A stretch of DNA of 64,000 bases from Hydrogenophaga sp. 2FB (GTDB lineage Bacteria > Pseudomonadota > Gammaproteobacteria > Burkholderiales > Burkholderiaceae_C), in contig NZ_SCML01000002.1 in the NCBI RefSeq assembly GCF_005503365.1, positions 62,001 through 126,000 of the forward strand, read 5' to 3'. The position numbers were made by a program, and so were the translations under genes. Each line of letters starts with the position of its first letter. Positions within the stretch are counted from its first letter, which is position 1. The notes beneath the pieces were generated by a model. The model was not told the origin of the DNA. It searched no databases and saw only the letters and a list, made by a program, of their open reading frames with translations. Of this stretch, positions 7,731 through 16,213 are shown piece by piece.

Positions 7731-7957
7731 CATTTTTTCGCTGTTTTGGCCTTGAAATATTCTTCTCGGGCTCTTGATGTTCGCCTGGCATGCGCCATGG
7801 CCTGCATCCACTTCGCCTCCATCCTCTTGCGGCTGGGATCTGTGGCTGAATGTTTTTCGTTGATTAGTCCATGTACTTGCCGATTTGCCAACGATCTGGC
7901 ACGCATATCACCAATCAAAAAATTGCAATTGGCAAGTCTGGCCCAAGATTTAATCAA
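7724..7957 (-). CDS. small hypothetical protein, 77 aa
   Basis: The C-terminal half (MEAKWMQAMAHARRTSRA then REEYFKAKTAKKWA) is a plausible basic helix, and the reading frame avoids stops where other frames do not. No family is recognised and the ribosome site is weak. Its position beside repeat B would fit a cassette gene, but it could be spurious. Confidence 0.3.
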   Translation of the reverse strand: MIKSWARLANCNFLIGDMRARSLANRQVHGLINEKHSATDPSRKRMEAKWMQAMAHARRTSRAREEYFKAKTAKKWA

Positions 7958-8464
7958 GGGCCCATCCTTACACTCAAAGCGCTCATTAGTTATTCACGCT
8001 TTACCAGGGAGTTTTCCAATATTCTGGAAAAATGTTCGCATATTTGCCCGCGAAAGGTGTTTCTGCGGTCTTGACTTTCTTGCCTGAAATTCTCTGAGCC
8101 TCTTGGCAATTTCAATATCGTATTGAACTTGCATCCGTAGTGGTATCGCTCGGATGAGTTGAAGCTCCAATGAAGTTCAATGATTCCTTAGGTGCACCGG
8201 AGCATCAAGAGCCCATTGAGCCAACCCTCCGTCCTTGAGTTTGGGTTTCACGTGATAATTGCAGCTAAATATTGGCAGACATTGGTACGTCGCAAAGCGA
8301 GTCAGTAATCGCGTTGAATCGCAGCGTGCTCCATTAGACAATGAGCCAACGAGTAGGTGGCCGGCGGATGTCGCCGCTCTTGCTGGCTTTGCTGCTTCAC
8401 CTGGGATCACGTTTGCGTCATACGCAGATCAATCAAGGACCTAGTGCTGATGGCATGTCCGCCC
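7958..8464. other. intergenic, no supported gene
   Basis: AT-richer than its neighbours, with short frames only on either strand and no recognisable protein, RNA or repeat. It leads into the 11-bp repeat region. Confidence 0.5.
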
Positions 8465-8720
8465 ATCTTGGTGCCAAGTTGGGCCCAACTTGGGCCCAAC
8501 ATGGGACTAGCGACGGTCTCGGCCTGGCAGTCTGGCGCTGGAATTAATCCTGTACCCCTCAAAAACTTCGGCGGGACCAAGTTGGGACCAACTTGGTCCC
8601 AACTTGGTCCCAAGTTGGCGCCACGCTGACCTCTGTGGACGATGAATTCAGTCATGGTCCCAACATGGTTCCAAGTTGGCGCCAAGTTGGGACCAAGTTG
8701 GGACCAAGTTGGGACCACTC
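8465..8720. repeat. clustered 11-bp repeats (GGGACCAAGTT)
   Basis: Three clusters (about 8471-8513, 8571-8622 and 8653-8716) are built from GGGACCAAGTT and its complement AACTTGGTCCC, with variants such as CCCAACATGG. In the last cluster three units follow head to tail at exactly 11 bp; elsewhere the orientation flips, making palindromes around CCAAGTTGG. The 11-bp period would place successive sites on nearly the same face of the helix. Such arrays are typical of iterons, partition sites or silencer/regulator targets. No initiator or ParB gene is next to it. Confidence 0.75.
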
Positions 8721-8732
8721 GTGGTCTTAAAG

Positions 8733-8761
8733 TTGACAGCATGGCAGATAAAAGGTATCGC
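8733..8761 (+). promoter_or_regulatory. putative sigma70 promoter
   Basis: TTGACA (8733-8738), a 17-nt spacer and TATCGC (8756-8761) just beyond the repeat array. Together with the terminator at 9003-9030 it would define a transcript of roughly 260 nt. Confidence 0.45.
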
Positions 8762-8772
8762 CAAAAAAGTCA

Positions 8773-8964
8773 ATGTCATTGGACTGCATGTTGGTTGACA
8801 ATTGCCTCGAAAGCACATCAGTCCCTGGTGAAAATGAAACCGTCTCGAATTTATTCATGGAAATCAATATTTTGGTACTCAGACTGCCGATGTTGAGAGT
8901 CTGCATTTCGCAAGCGGCCGTCGTTGAACTGACCGAAAAAAAGGATCGCTGGATGTCTACGTAG
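8773..8964 (+). CDS. possible small ORF (63 aa) within a short transcript
   Basis: An ATG-initiated frame (MSLDCMLVDNCLESTS...) ends 38 nt before a Rho-independent terminator and begins 12 nt after a putative -10, too close for an obvious ribosome site. The product has no recognisable family. The transcript may equally be a non-coding regulatory RNA. Confidence 0.25.
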   Translation: MSLDCMLVDNCLESTSVPGENETVSNLFMEINILVLRLPMLRVCISQAAVVELTEKKDRWMST

Positions 8965-9002
8965 ACTGGTAACGCCTGAGGGTGGGTTGACAACCTTGGG
9001 GT

Positions 9003-9030
9003 AGTTGTAACGTGGGTACAACTTTTTTTT
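9003..9030 (+). terminator. Rho-independent terminator
   Basis: AGTTGTA (9003-9009) pairs with TACAACT (9017-9023) around a 7-nt loop and is followed by eight T residues. No confident gene precedes it on the plus strand, so it implies a small RNA or the short frame at 8773-8964. Confidence 0.7.
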
Positions 9031-9054
9031 GCCGGAACCGGACACCTTTTTTGG

Positions 9055-9083
9055 TTGACAGAGAGGCACTTTAAAGATATCGA
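9055..9083 (+). promoter_or_regulatory. putative sigma70 promoter with GATATC -10
   Basis: TTGACA (9055-9060), a 17-nt spacer and TATCGA (9078-9083) inside AAAGATATCGA. Both this promoter and the one at 8733 have TATCG at the -10. The next supported plus-strand gene, recJ, begins about 560 bp downstream and has its own element. Confidence 0.4.
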
Positions 9084-9609
9084 AAAATAGGGCTCCAGCC
9101 CGGTTCCACGGATTTTTTCAACGCCCACACCAACCTCCGGTCGAAGTAGTACCTGGTGGTGCAGATTTTCTTGGCACCGAGAGATGGTGCGGTCTGGGTG
9201 GTGGAGGGTCTCGGGTGAGCGCGTGAGGCCGGGTCGGTGGTGGCGCCTTGGTCTGGTGTGCTATCTCCGACTCTGCGGCGCCGGCCCTCTTCTTGGTGGC
9301 GGTGCATGTCCCGCGACCGGCGCGGAGCGCTCTGCCCGGGCGCCGAAGCCCGGAGTGTTTGGGTCAAATTTATTGCCACTGGCGCCCTTCCATTGGGGCC
9401 TGTGATTGCCCGTTTAAAGCCCCGGCCTCAATCAACATACAGGGGATTGCGGACAACTTTTCGAGGCCCGCTGATGCACCGTAAAGCCCCGGAACCACGC
9501 CCATTGTTTGACCCCGTTGGTTAACGGCGCCGACTGAGAGTTTCCGGTTCCTTTTGCTTCTCCGAATTGCCCTGACGCCACATCATTGGGTGTTGCGAAA
9601 CCACTGTTC
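9084..9609. other. intergenic, no supported gene
   Basis: A GC-rich stretch with overlapping short frames on both strands but none with a convincing start, composition or family. Nothing else is recognised. With 7958-9083 it makes about 1.7 kb without a confident protein gene. Confidence 0.5.
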
Positions 9610-9610
9610 A

Positions 9611-9630
9611 TAAGATATGCTATATGCAGA
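9611..9630 (+). promoter_or_regulatory. GATATC-type promoter element for recJ
   Basis: TAAGATATGCTATATGCAG places TATGCT (9616-9621) 23 nt before the recJ ATG at 9645. It matches the shared window motif (GATATnCT followed by GCA). No clear -35. Confidence 0.5.
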
Positions 9631-9644
9631 ATCTTGGAGCCCCG

Positions 9645-11984
9645 ATGAAAACCGAAATCGCGCTTGAGCAGCGTCCCTTCAACGACCGTCATGTAGAGCG
9701 CCTGAAGGGTGCAGGCATGAACCCATTGATTGCCAAGCTTTATGCGGCCCGTGGAGTTTCTACGCCGTCGGATGCGATGGGTGGAATCGAAAGCCTGCTT
9801 CCGGCATCGTCGATGAAAAACGTGACGGCGATGGCCAATTACTTGGCCGATTGCGTTGTTCAGCGCAAGCGTGTGCTGATCATTTCCGACTACGACTGTG
9901 ACGGTGCTACTGCTTGCGCGGTGCTGTGCATGGCGTTCGGCGCCAGCGGCATGAACTACGACTACCTTGTGCCCGACCGGGCGATCCACGGCTACGGGCT
10001 AACGCCTGCGATCGTGGAGGAGGCGGCTGCGCTGGAGATCAAGCCCGACGTCATCATCACGGTGGACAACGGCATCTCATCGACTGGTGGCGTCGCCCGG
10101 GCCAATGAACTGGGCATCGAAGTTCTGGTGACCGACCACCACTTGGCGCCGGAGGTTTTGCCCGATGCCAAGCTCATCGTGAATCCGAACCAGCCGGGTT
10201 GCGACTTCCCGTCCAAGGACATTGCCGGGTGCGGTGTTGCCTGGTACGTCGCCAAGGCGATGGTGCAGGAGCTCGTGAACCGGGACATGGACCCGGGCTT
10301 TGACCCTGATGAGTTGCTGAGCTACGTCGCCATTGGAACGGTGGCTGACGTCGTGAAGCTGGATCGGAACAACCGGAACATGGTTCGCGCCGGCCTGAAC
10401 ATGATTCGCCGCGGCCACTGTGCACCTGGTGTTCTCGCGCTGACGCGGGTCGCCAACAAGTTCATCGGTACGCTTTCGACGTCGGACATTGGCTTCGGCA
10501 TCGGACCCCGCATCAACGCCGCCGGCCGACTTGATCACATGAAAGCGGGCATTGAGCTTCTGACCACCCTGGATGAGGTCGAAGCCCAGACGCTGGCCAA
10601 GCGCCTGGACAAGACCAATGAGGAGCGCAAGGACATCCAGATGGACATCGTGGATGAGGCCGTGCTCCAGGTGAAGGCTGACCTGTCAGATGCTGGGGAG
10701 GCGGGAGAGACCCTGTTTTCGATCCTGGCGTACGACCCCGAGTGGCATGAAGGCGTCGTGGGCATCGTGGCCGGCCGCATCAAGGAAGACCGTCACCGTC
10801 CGACCATCGTGATGTGCGACGCCTCGGATGGGGATATCAAGGGGTCTGGCCGTTCCATCCCGGGCTTCCACCTGAAGCATGCGCTGGACCGCATCAACAT
10901 CGAGCACCCTGGCATCCTGAAGAAGTTCGGTGGCCACGCCATGGCTGCGGGGATGACCATTGACCGGGCGCGGCTGGACGAATTCAAGGAAGCGCTGGAG
11001 CGCGTCTGCCGGGATGAGATCGCGCCCGAGCTTCTGATCAAGCGGCTGCGCCACGATGGTGAGTTCCCGGCGGAGGCCTTCACGGTCGAGGACGTCCGCA
11101 TGCTCTCCATGGAGGTGTGGGGCCAGGGCTTTGAAGAGCCGGTTTTCGTCAACGAGATCGATGTGACCGGTGTGAAGCTCATTGGCGAGCTCAAGAACCA
11201 CCTGAAGCTCGATGGCGCTCTCCATGGGCAGACGGCAACGGTGCTGGGCTTTGGCCTGGGCGATTTGGCCGAATGCGTGCCGGAGAAGATCTCGATCGCC
11301 TTCAAGCCCCAGGTGAACAACTTCCGTGGTGAGTCGACGCTGCAGCTGCTGATCGACCACGTTCCGGAGAGCCTGAATCCGGGGCTCGATGAGATCCTGG
11401 CCGAAAACGAGGAAATCAAGACACAGCAGGAGCTGGTGCGGGTGGCGCGGATGCGCCAGGAAAAGCTGGCGCTGAACCCGAGCCAGGACCCGGTCAAGAT
11501 CACGGTGGCCACGCCTGACTTTGATGTGAAGGGTGCTCTTGAGGCGAAGGCCAAGAATCTGGCCGATGCTCAGGCCCAGAGCCGGGATCAGGTTCGGGTC
11601 GAAGGATCAGGTGCTCAAGGGGGCGCTGCGGCGGGAGACCAGGTGGCTTCTGCTCGAGGTGGTGATGGGGACGGGGCTGTCGCCCCGGGCCAAAATCCTG
11701 ATCAAGCTGGGGAGAAGAGGGTTCTGGTCCGTAGGGGGCTGGCTGAAACGGTGGCCTTGGCGGCGGCAGCGTCGGATGGAGTTTCGGCAGTGGCTGCACC
11801 TGCGATGGCGCCAGTTGCTCCCGCGGCTCGTGAGGCTGGCACCCTGAGTGCGAATGACGGGGCTTCGGGTCCGGCCGATGTGAGTGAGGCAGGGGCGGCC
11901 GTCGGCGAGGCCTCCGCCACCTTGGTGTCTCCGGCGCCACTGCCGGCGCGTCGGTACATCCCGCGCGCTCGGCGCCTGGCCTGA
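9645..11984 (+). CDS. recJ: RecJ-type single-stranded-DNA exonuclease with long C-terminal extension
   Basis: A DHH-superfamily 5'-3' ssDNA exonuclease used in recombination, mismatch and base-excision repair. Motifs are clear: DYDCDG (residues 82-87), DNG (141-143), DHH (164-166), AIGTVADV, GPRINAAGR and the DHHA1 region HEGVVGIVAGR with GSGRSIPG. The usual DYDADG reads DYDCDG. The ATG at 9645 is chosen because GGAG precedes it; an ATG at 9624 overlaps the promoter element. Standard RecJ has about 570 residues; this one has 779. The extra length is a C-terminal Ala/Gly/Pro-rich linker from about residue 600, ending ARRYIPRARRLA, like the tails of many neighbours. Probably an accessory copy. 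Confidence 0.92.
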   Translation: MKTEIALEQRPFNDRHVERLKGAGMNPLIAKLYAARGVSTPSDAMGGIESLLPASSMKNVTAMANYLADCVVQRKRVLIISDYDCDGATACAVLCMAFGASGMNYDYLVPDRAIHGYGLTPAIVEEAAALEIKPDVIITVDNGISSTGGVARANELGIEVLVTDHHLAPEVLPDAKLIVNPNQPGCDFPSKDIAGCGVAWYVAKAMVQELVNRDMDPGFDPDELLSYVAIGTVADVVKLDRNNRNMVRAGLNMIRRGHCAPGVLALTRVANKFIGTLSTSDIGFGIGPRINAAGRLDHMKAGIELLTTLDEVEAQTLAKRLDKTNEERKDIQMDIVDEAVLQVKADLSDAGEAGETLFSILAYDPEWHEGVVGIVAGRIKEDRHRPTIVMCDASDGDIKGSGRSIPGFHLKHALDRINIEHPGILKKFGGHAMAAGMTIDRARLDEFKEALERVCRDEIAPELLIKRLRHDGEFPAEAFTVEDVRMLSMEVWGQGFEEPVFVNEIDVTGVKLIGELKNHLKLDGALHGQTATVLGFGLGDLAECVPEKISIAFKPQVNNFRGESTLQLLIDHVPESLNPGLDEILAENEEIKTQQELVRVARMRQEKLALNPSQDPVKITVATPDFDVKGALEAKAKNLADAQAQSRDQVRVEGSGAQGGAAAGDQVASARGGDGDGAVAPGQNPDQAGEKRVLVRRGLAETVALAAAASDGVSAVAAPAMAPVAPAAREAGTLSANDGASGPADVSEAGAAVGEASATLVSPAPLPARRYIPRARRLA

Positions 11985-12000
11985 AAACAGTCAGGACGCC

Positions 12001-12318
12001 ATGACTACATCGAGAGCCGGCGAAGCGCAGATGCTGAATCTCTGCTTCGACCTGGCACTTGGTCGCAAAGGCACGGTGCAAAGTGCAGCCGATGCAAATC
12101 TGGCCCGATTCGCTGGATCCGTTCTGCGCAGTCGGCTGCCTCAAGAGTCGGCCCGGCTCAAGGCTGCAGCCGAGGAGTATTTCTCCAACAACCCGGAAAC
12201 GACGGTGAGCTTTGACGAAGCCTTCGATCGAGGGTGGGTCACAAGCTTGCCCCGGCTGCGGGATATGCTCTCAGAGAAGCTTCGTGATTTCACTGCTGGC
12301 AGTCACCTCCGAGCGTGA
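12001..12318 (+). CDS. hypothetical protein, 105 aa
   Basis: The ATG at 12001 follows a CAGGACGCC ribosome site and lies 16 bp after recJ, so the two are probably co-transcribed. The protein is helical and Ala/Leu/Arg-rich (LARFAGSVLRSRLPQESARL, ARLKAAAEEYFSNNPETTV, LRDMLSEKLRDF). It has no recognisable family or motif. The position suggests a role linked to recJ expression, but nothing in the sequence shows one. Confidence 0.65.
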   Translation: MTTSRAGEAQMLNLCFDLALGRKGTVQSAADANLARFAGSVLRSRLPQESARLKAAAEEYFSNNPETTVSFDEAFDRGWVTSLPRLRDMLSEKLRDFTAGSHLRA

Positions 12319-12393
12319 ATCTGCTTTCGGTGGCACACAGCCTGATGGCTCGTTACCTCCGCCAACCTCTAAACCTTTTTTCACTACGTTCTC

Positions 12394-12744
12394 ATGAACC
12401 TGAAACCAGTCCTACTGTGCGCATCTCTTCTCACCACGCCAGGCTGGGCGGCCAATATTACTTATGACACGTATGTGGCGCATAAGAACGGCCCCGCCAT
12501 GACCGGACAGCTATATGGTCTCGCCTGGGGGGTGATGGCCGCCAACGGGGTGATGTTCAACAGAACCGGCCAGAAACTGTTCTGCATCCCGGATGACGTG
12601 CGAATTGGATCGGACTTCGTTGGAGAGATCCTCGACGCGGAGGTCAAGCGGTCTCCAAATTCGAGGATCCTGCCCATTGAAAACCTGTATATGGGGGGAA
12701 TCATGGCCAAGTACCCGTGCCCGACACCTGCAGGTCAACGTTGA
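12394..12744 (+). CDS. secreted Rap1a/Tai-like protein, copy 1
   Basis: A clear signal peptide (MNLKPVLLCASLLTTPGWAA) is followed by a small domain with the layout of the Rap1a/Tai family: YGLAWGVMAANGVM, then LFCIPDD, then IENLYMGGIMAKYPC. Members include periplasmic immunity proteins against type VI peptidoglycan amidases, but many plasmid copies have no known partner. Paired cysteines (LFC and YPC) could form a disulphide. 116 residues. A paralogue lies at 16214-16564. No amidase effector gene is nearby. Confidence 0.75.
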   Translation: MNLKPVLLCASLLTTPGWAANITYDTYVAHKNGPAMTGQLYGLAWGVMAANGVMFNRTGQKLFCIPDDVRIGSDFVGEILDAEVKRSPNSRILPIENLYMGGIMAKYPCPTPAGQR

Positions 12745-12810
12745 TTGACACGACTCCTTGATGACCGCGCCACATCAGGCTTCTGCTCAAGCAGCTCGAC
12801 GCCGCCGGTA

Positions 12811-13692
12811 ATGAGCACGGCACCGGCGCACTCAGGCAAGGAATCACTGAAGTCAGTGGTTGCAGAGTATCTGCTGCGCTTCCCCGAGGAGCGGGCCGCC
12901 CTCAGGCAGCTGCTCGAGCAGCTCGAAGCCGCCGACGCGGAGCCGGGAAACCTTCTCGATCGCCAGAACATGGCTGGCCACTGCACCTCGAGCGTCCTGG
13001 TGCTAAACCAAGCGATGTCGCGCGCACTGCTCATCCACCACAAGACGTACGACATCTGGATCCCTGCAGGTGGCCACCACGAGAAAGACTGTGCAACCCT
13101 TCACGAGTCAGCCTGGCGCGAAGTCGCTGAAGAAACGGGGCTGCGGGACCTGCAGGTGATTCCGGGGCTGGGGATGCATCTGCTGGACATCGATACCCAC
13201 GCTATCCCTGCGAGACCGAGCAAAGGTGAACTCAGCCATTGGCACCATGACTTCATGTTCCTTGGGGTTGCTGGTCACGATTTCACACCCATTGCCCAGG
13301 AAACCGAAGTGCACGCAGCTGCCTGGCGCCGCCTGGTCGACCTGGAACATGACCAGGTGGCTCGAAACAGACGGATTTTCGCCAAGGTGATCGCAGCGCT
13401 GAAGCTTTCAGCGGCCGCGGCGAATGCGCCAGAGCTCCCCGAGGTGCTGCCGGTAGCTGACGTAGGGCGTTTCGTGATCGACTTTGCTCGGCGCCATGGC
13501 GTGCATGCGACTCGGACGAAGCTCGATGAGTTCGCGGAGGCGGTCAGCAGGTTGTCCGGTGACGAAATCAGGCTTGACCAGGTGGGGCAGACGCTCGTTG
13601 CGCTTCGAGAGCGAGGCTTGGTGACTGGGGCTCAAATGAACAGGCTCATGTTCAATCACCTGCGCGAGCGCAAGGGGCGACCTGGTCATTGA
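12811..13692 (+). CDS. NUDIX hydrolase
   Basis: A hydrolase of nucleoside diphosphates linked to another moiety. The Nudix box reads GGHHEKDCATLHES then AWREVAEETGL: the REVAEETG core is intact, but the segment before it has one extra residue and the usual upstream Glu is not in register. A helical N-terminal 60 residues precedes the fold, and a C-terminal domain of about 80 residues (TRTKLDEFAEAVSRLSGDE) follows. The start is uncertain: ATG 12811 has no good ribosome site; a TTG at 12745 is 1 base after the previous stop. The protein ends LRERKGRPGH. Substrate unknown. Confidence 0.8.
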   Translation: MSTAPAHSGKESLKSVVAEYLLRFPEERAALRQLLEQLEAADAEPGNLLDRQNMAGHCTSSVLVLNQAMSRALLIHHKTYDIWIPAGGHHEKDCATLHESAWREVAEETGLRDLQVIPGLGMHLLDIDTHAIPARPSKGELSHWHHDFMFLGVAGHDFTPIAQETEVHAAAWRRLVDLEHDQVARNRRIFAKVIAALKLSAAAANAPELPEVLPVADVGRFVIDFARRHGVHATRTKLDEFAEAVSRLSGDEIRLDQVGQTLVALRERGLVTGAQMNRLMFNHLRERKGRPGH

Positions 13693-13873
13693 CCACATTT
13701 GCGCCTATGCCTGGCCGCGCCTTGGACTTTAGAAAAAATGCGGGATATGGGAGAAACTGAAAATTTTCCTGTGCTACTGCAAATTTTTTGAGTCATCTAG
13801 GCCGAGGATTCCCGACCCCCTGGCGCTGTGACGCGGCCGATCGAACAAGTGACCAGTCAAGTGGAGAGAATTC

Positions 13874-14728
13874 ATGGAGATCAGTGAGCAACAGCTCGAA
13901 AAGGTCGTCGTTGAACTGCTTCGGCCCGGGTACACCAGGTTCCGGAGGAATCCTGGCAGTGAAAAGGATCCTCGGCTGGTGAAGGGGGTTGAGATCCTCA
14001 ACAACAGAGGCGACTGGGCGATTTCCTTGTTCAGGAACGTTCACAACGTGGACAACGACGTCGAGATTGCTGTTGCGCCTGCGCGTATTGCTCCTGAGGG
14101 CTTGGCCGGCCCGGCGATGAAATGGCTCGAATCGGTGCGCGGCGAACTCAGCCACCGCGAACACGCCCCGCACAAAGGGCCCTACAAAGGGGAAGTCTTT
14201 CGGATTGGCTTGAAGCTTGCGGAGGCGCAGACCTTCCTGCGGCGCCTCATGGACGAGATGCTGAAATCGCCTTCCAAGGCGCCGTGGAGTGTGTCGGCAC
14301 CGGTGCCGGCGGCCGCGGCCGAGCTTGCGGAAGTGCAGCTCCTACCTGTGGATCCTGAAGAGCAACGGGCCCGGGCGATTGCTCACATGGTCGCGATGGC
14401 ATTTTCAGCTCGAGATCAGTCCGGCCTGGAACGGACCAGCGTTGCCAAGGACAAGCAGGTGAGGTTCGCATCAGCTGAGGAGCTGCGGGCCCATCTGGAC
14501 CTGCTGTGGAAGTCTGAGCGTTGCGCTCTCTCAGGCGTATGGCTGGACATAACCGGCAGCGATCCTGAGCGGGCGCCATCTCTGGATCGCATTGACTCCG
14601 ACAAGCACTACGAGCCCGAGAACCTCCAAGTTGTCGCGCGCTTCGTCAATCGCTGGAAAAGTGACGACGAGCAGGGCAACTTTGTTCGCCTCTTGGGGCT
14701 CATCAAGGACGCGCCTGCTGACGGCTGA
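13874..14728 (+). CDS. HNH-type endonuclease-like protein
   Basis: The C-terminal 70 residues hold a compact HNH-like module: CALSGVWLDI, then PSLDRIDSDKHYEPENLQVV and ARFVNRWKSD. This variant (SxDRID...Y...N) occurs in phage and plasmid proteins. The N-terminal 200 residues are unrecognised and contain a basic patch (YTRFRRNPGSEK) and an Ala/Pro-rich linker. GGAGAG precedes the ATG at 13874. 284 residues. It could be a nuclease or a DNA-binding relative that has lost activity; the central histidine of classical HNH is not obvious. Confidence 0.65.
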   Translation: MEISEQQLEKVVVELLRPGYTRFRRNPGSEKDPRLVKGVEILNNRGDWAISLFRNVHNVDNDVEIAVAPARIAPEGLAGPAMKWLESVRGELSHREHAPHKGPYKGEVFRIGLKLAEAQTFLRRLMDEMLKSPSKAPWSVSAPVPAAAAELAEVQLLPVDPEEQRARAIAHMVAMAFSARDQSGLERTSVAKDKQVRFASAEELRAHLDLLWKSERCALSGVWLDITGSDPERAPSLDRIDSDKHYEPENLQVVARFVNRWKSDDEQGNFVRLLGLIKDAPADG

Positions 14729-14754
14729 CCGAGGCGCCAGTCAGCCTGGTTGCG

Positions 14755-15504
14755 TTATCGGGGCTTCACCGGCTTCGCTGGCCTCAATGCCTTCTCTGGC
14801 TTCTGCCTTTGGTCAAAGGGGTCCAGGTGAAGGCTCAAGATTTTCTCGCGCAGGACATCCGGCACCATCGTCATCTGCATGGCGTTCATGCACTTGACCA
14901 GGTGGCCCTCGCGGTGGAGCAGCAGCTCCCGCCCTTTGATGAACGCCTTGTCGATGCTTGCCCCGTAAGCACGTCGAGCCTTCGCGACGCCGGCGCCGAC
15001 CAGGCGGCCATCTGGCGAAAGCATGGCGAGGTCGATCAGGTCTCGGCTCATCACGCTTTCATCGGCATACCTGTCTGCGTTGGCCATGAGCTTGGTGGCG
15101 ACCAGGTCTTCCTGGGTGAGGGACCAAACGCCCTCGATCACGTCCTCGGGAAGCGGATCCTTGAGGTCGATTCGTCCTTCGAAGACGATTTCAATTTTCA
15201 CCGGGACCTGGTCGACCGCGGCGGCCAGCCGGATGCCGTACTGATCGACTCGCGGCACCCGCACGAGCTGCACCGGTTGCTTGAAGAGCCAGGCCTGGTC
15301 GAGGACGTTCACCGACTGGCGGACTTCGCGGTAGCCGTCGACCGACGAGCAGATGAGATCGATGACGATCGCCTCTCGGTATTCGCCATGTGACAGAGCG
15401 ATCGCAGTGCCGCCACCGAAGAAGCAGCGATTCATCAGGAGCATGGTCGCGTCCAGGCTCCTCAGGAGGGCGGCGATTCGATTGTGGTGGTCTCGTTCAA
15501 ACAA
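14755..15504 (-). CDS. AbiEii-type nucleotidyltransferase toxin
   Basis: FGGGTAIALSHGEYREAIVIDLI contains the GG-x(8-12)-[DE]hDh core of AbiEii/AbiGii-type nucleotidyltransferases: glycines bind the nucleotide and the acidic pair binds metal. Such toxins modify tRNA or other targets and abort phage infection; they are neutralised by a cognate antitoxin. The start appears to be TTG at 15504, overlapping the upstream antitoxin stop by 8 bp. The C-terminus is basic (KALRPAKPVKPR). 249 residues. Confidence 0.8.
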   Translation of the reverse strand: MFERDHHNRIAALLRSLDATMLLMNRCFFGGGTAIALSHGEYREAIVIDLICSSVDGYREVRQSVNVLDQAWLFKQPVQLVRVPRVDQYGIRLAAAVDQVPVKIEIVFEGRIDLKDPLPEDVIEGVWSLTQEDLVATKLMANADRYADESVMSRDLIDLAMLSPDGRLVGAGVAKARRAYGASIDKAFIKGRELLLHREGHLVKCMNAMQMTMVPDVLREKILSLHLDPFDQRQKPEKALRPAKPVKPR

Positions 15505-16015
15505 GGAGGACGCCTTTGCCGATGGTCTTGGTCAGCTGCTTGAGGAGCTTGGCTTCCTTGCCAACGATTTTTCCGGGCTCGATGTGACGCCAGTTCCGCT
15601 CGTAGAGCTCGTAGACCTCGGCGGGGGTGAGCGCTGCATCGGGATTCCTGATGTGCCAGGCGGCCGCCTCGCGCAGGTGAGGGAGGTCCTGGAGCGAGAT
15701 CAGCGAAGGCAAGCGTGTTTTCTTCGGCTCCAGCAACTGGGTGTCGCGCAGACGATGACCAACCTTGTCATCACGTGCCAAAAGCATGAGATCAGCCGAC
15801 AGACCCAGTGCGCCGAGCACCTTGGTGAGGGTGCCCAGGGTGGCGGCTTCAGGCGCGCCCACCTCGAGGCGATTCAGGGTGACTCGAGTGATGCCGGCGG
15901 CCAGCGCCACCTTCTCTGCGCTCAGGCCTCTGCGCTTACGCGCCAGGCGAAGTCGGGCGCCCAGGTCCAGCAGGAGCCCGGCATCTTCGGAATCGACCTT
16001 TGTGAAGGTGGGCAT
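15497..16015 (-). CDS. Xre-family antitoxin of the AbiEii-like toxin
   Basis: Residues about 18-75 form a helix-turn-helix (LGARLRLARKRRGLSAEKVA, ITRVTLNRLEVGAPEAATLG) of the Xre/Cro type; the remainder is a C-terminal toxin-binding region. It lies directly upstream of, and overlaps, the nucleotidyltransferase gene, the normal layout for this toxin-antitoxin type. A palindrome overlapping the likely -10 is positioned for autoregulation. 172 residues, ATG at 16015. Confidence 0.85.
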   Translation of the reverse strand: MPTFTKVDSEDAGLLLDLGARLRLARKRRGLSAEKVALAAGITRVTLNRLEVGAPEAATLGTLTKVLGALGLSADLMLLARDDKVGHRLRDTQLLEPKKTRLPSLISLQDLPHLREAAAWHIRNPDAALTPAEVYELYERNWRHIEPGKIVGKEAKLLKQLTKTIGKGVLLV

Positions 16016-16019
16016 GCAT

Positions 16020-16032
16020 CGTATTTTATACG
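16020..16032 (-). promoter_or_regulatory. palindromic operator/-10 of the toxin-antitoxin operon
   Basis: CGTATTTTATACG is a 13-nt palindrome (CGTAT-TTT-ATACG) ending 5 nt before the antitoxin ATG. On the coding strand it contains TATAAA, so binding of the antitoxin would block RNA polymerase. The transcript would have a very short leader. Confidence 0.6.
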
Positions 16033-16213
16033 AAACACCGGGAAAATGAATCCTTAAATATGCAGAACCGAGACCGCCTGTCTCATGGATGTCGTGGTTG
16101 GAAGGTATCCTCGAGGGAATGTGTGCGATGCCTCTTCTGAAGGCCGGCGCGCTCCAGCTTCATGTTTTGTCGACGGCAAAACTACCCTTGAACCCCACCA
16201 GGCCCCTTGATCG

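Noticed and set aside
8465..8720. Repeats considered as a CRISPR array
   Set aside because: Units are 11 bp without unique spacers of constant length and occur in both orientations; no cas genes are present.
8407..8742. 111-codon minus-strand frame encoding repeated LGPSWxQVG-type units
   Set aside because: The 11-bp repeat keeps several frames open on both strands; no start signal or family supports a protein.
8732..9060. Four GTTGACA copies considered as replication iterons
   Set aside because: Spacing is irregular and two copies fit better as -35 boxes; no initiator gene is adjacent.
10686..11360. 224-codon minus-strand frame
   Set aside because: Antisense shadow of recJ in high-GC sequence.
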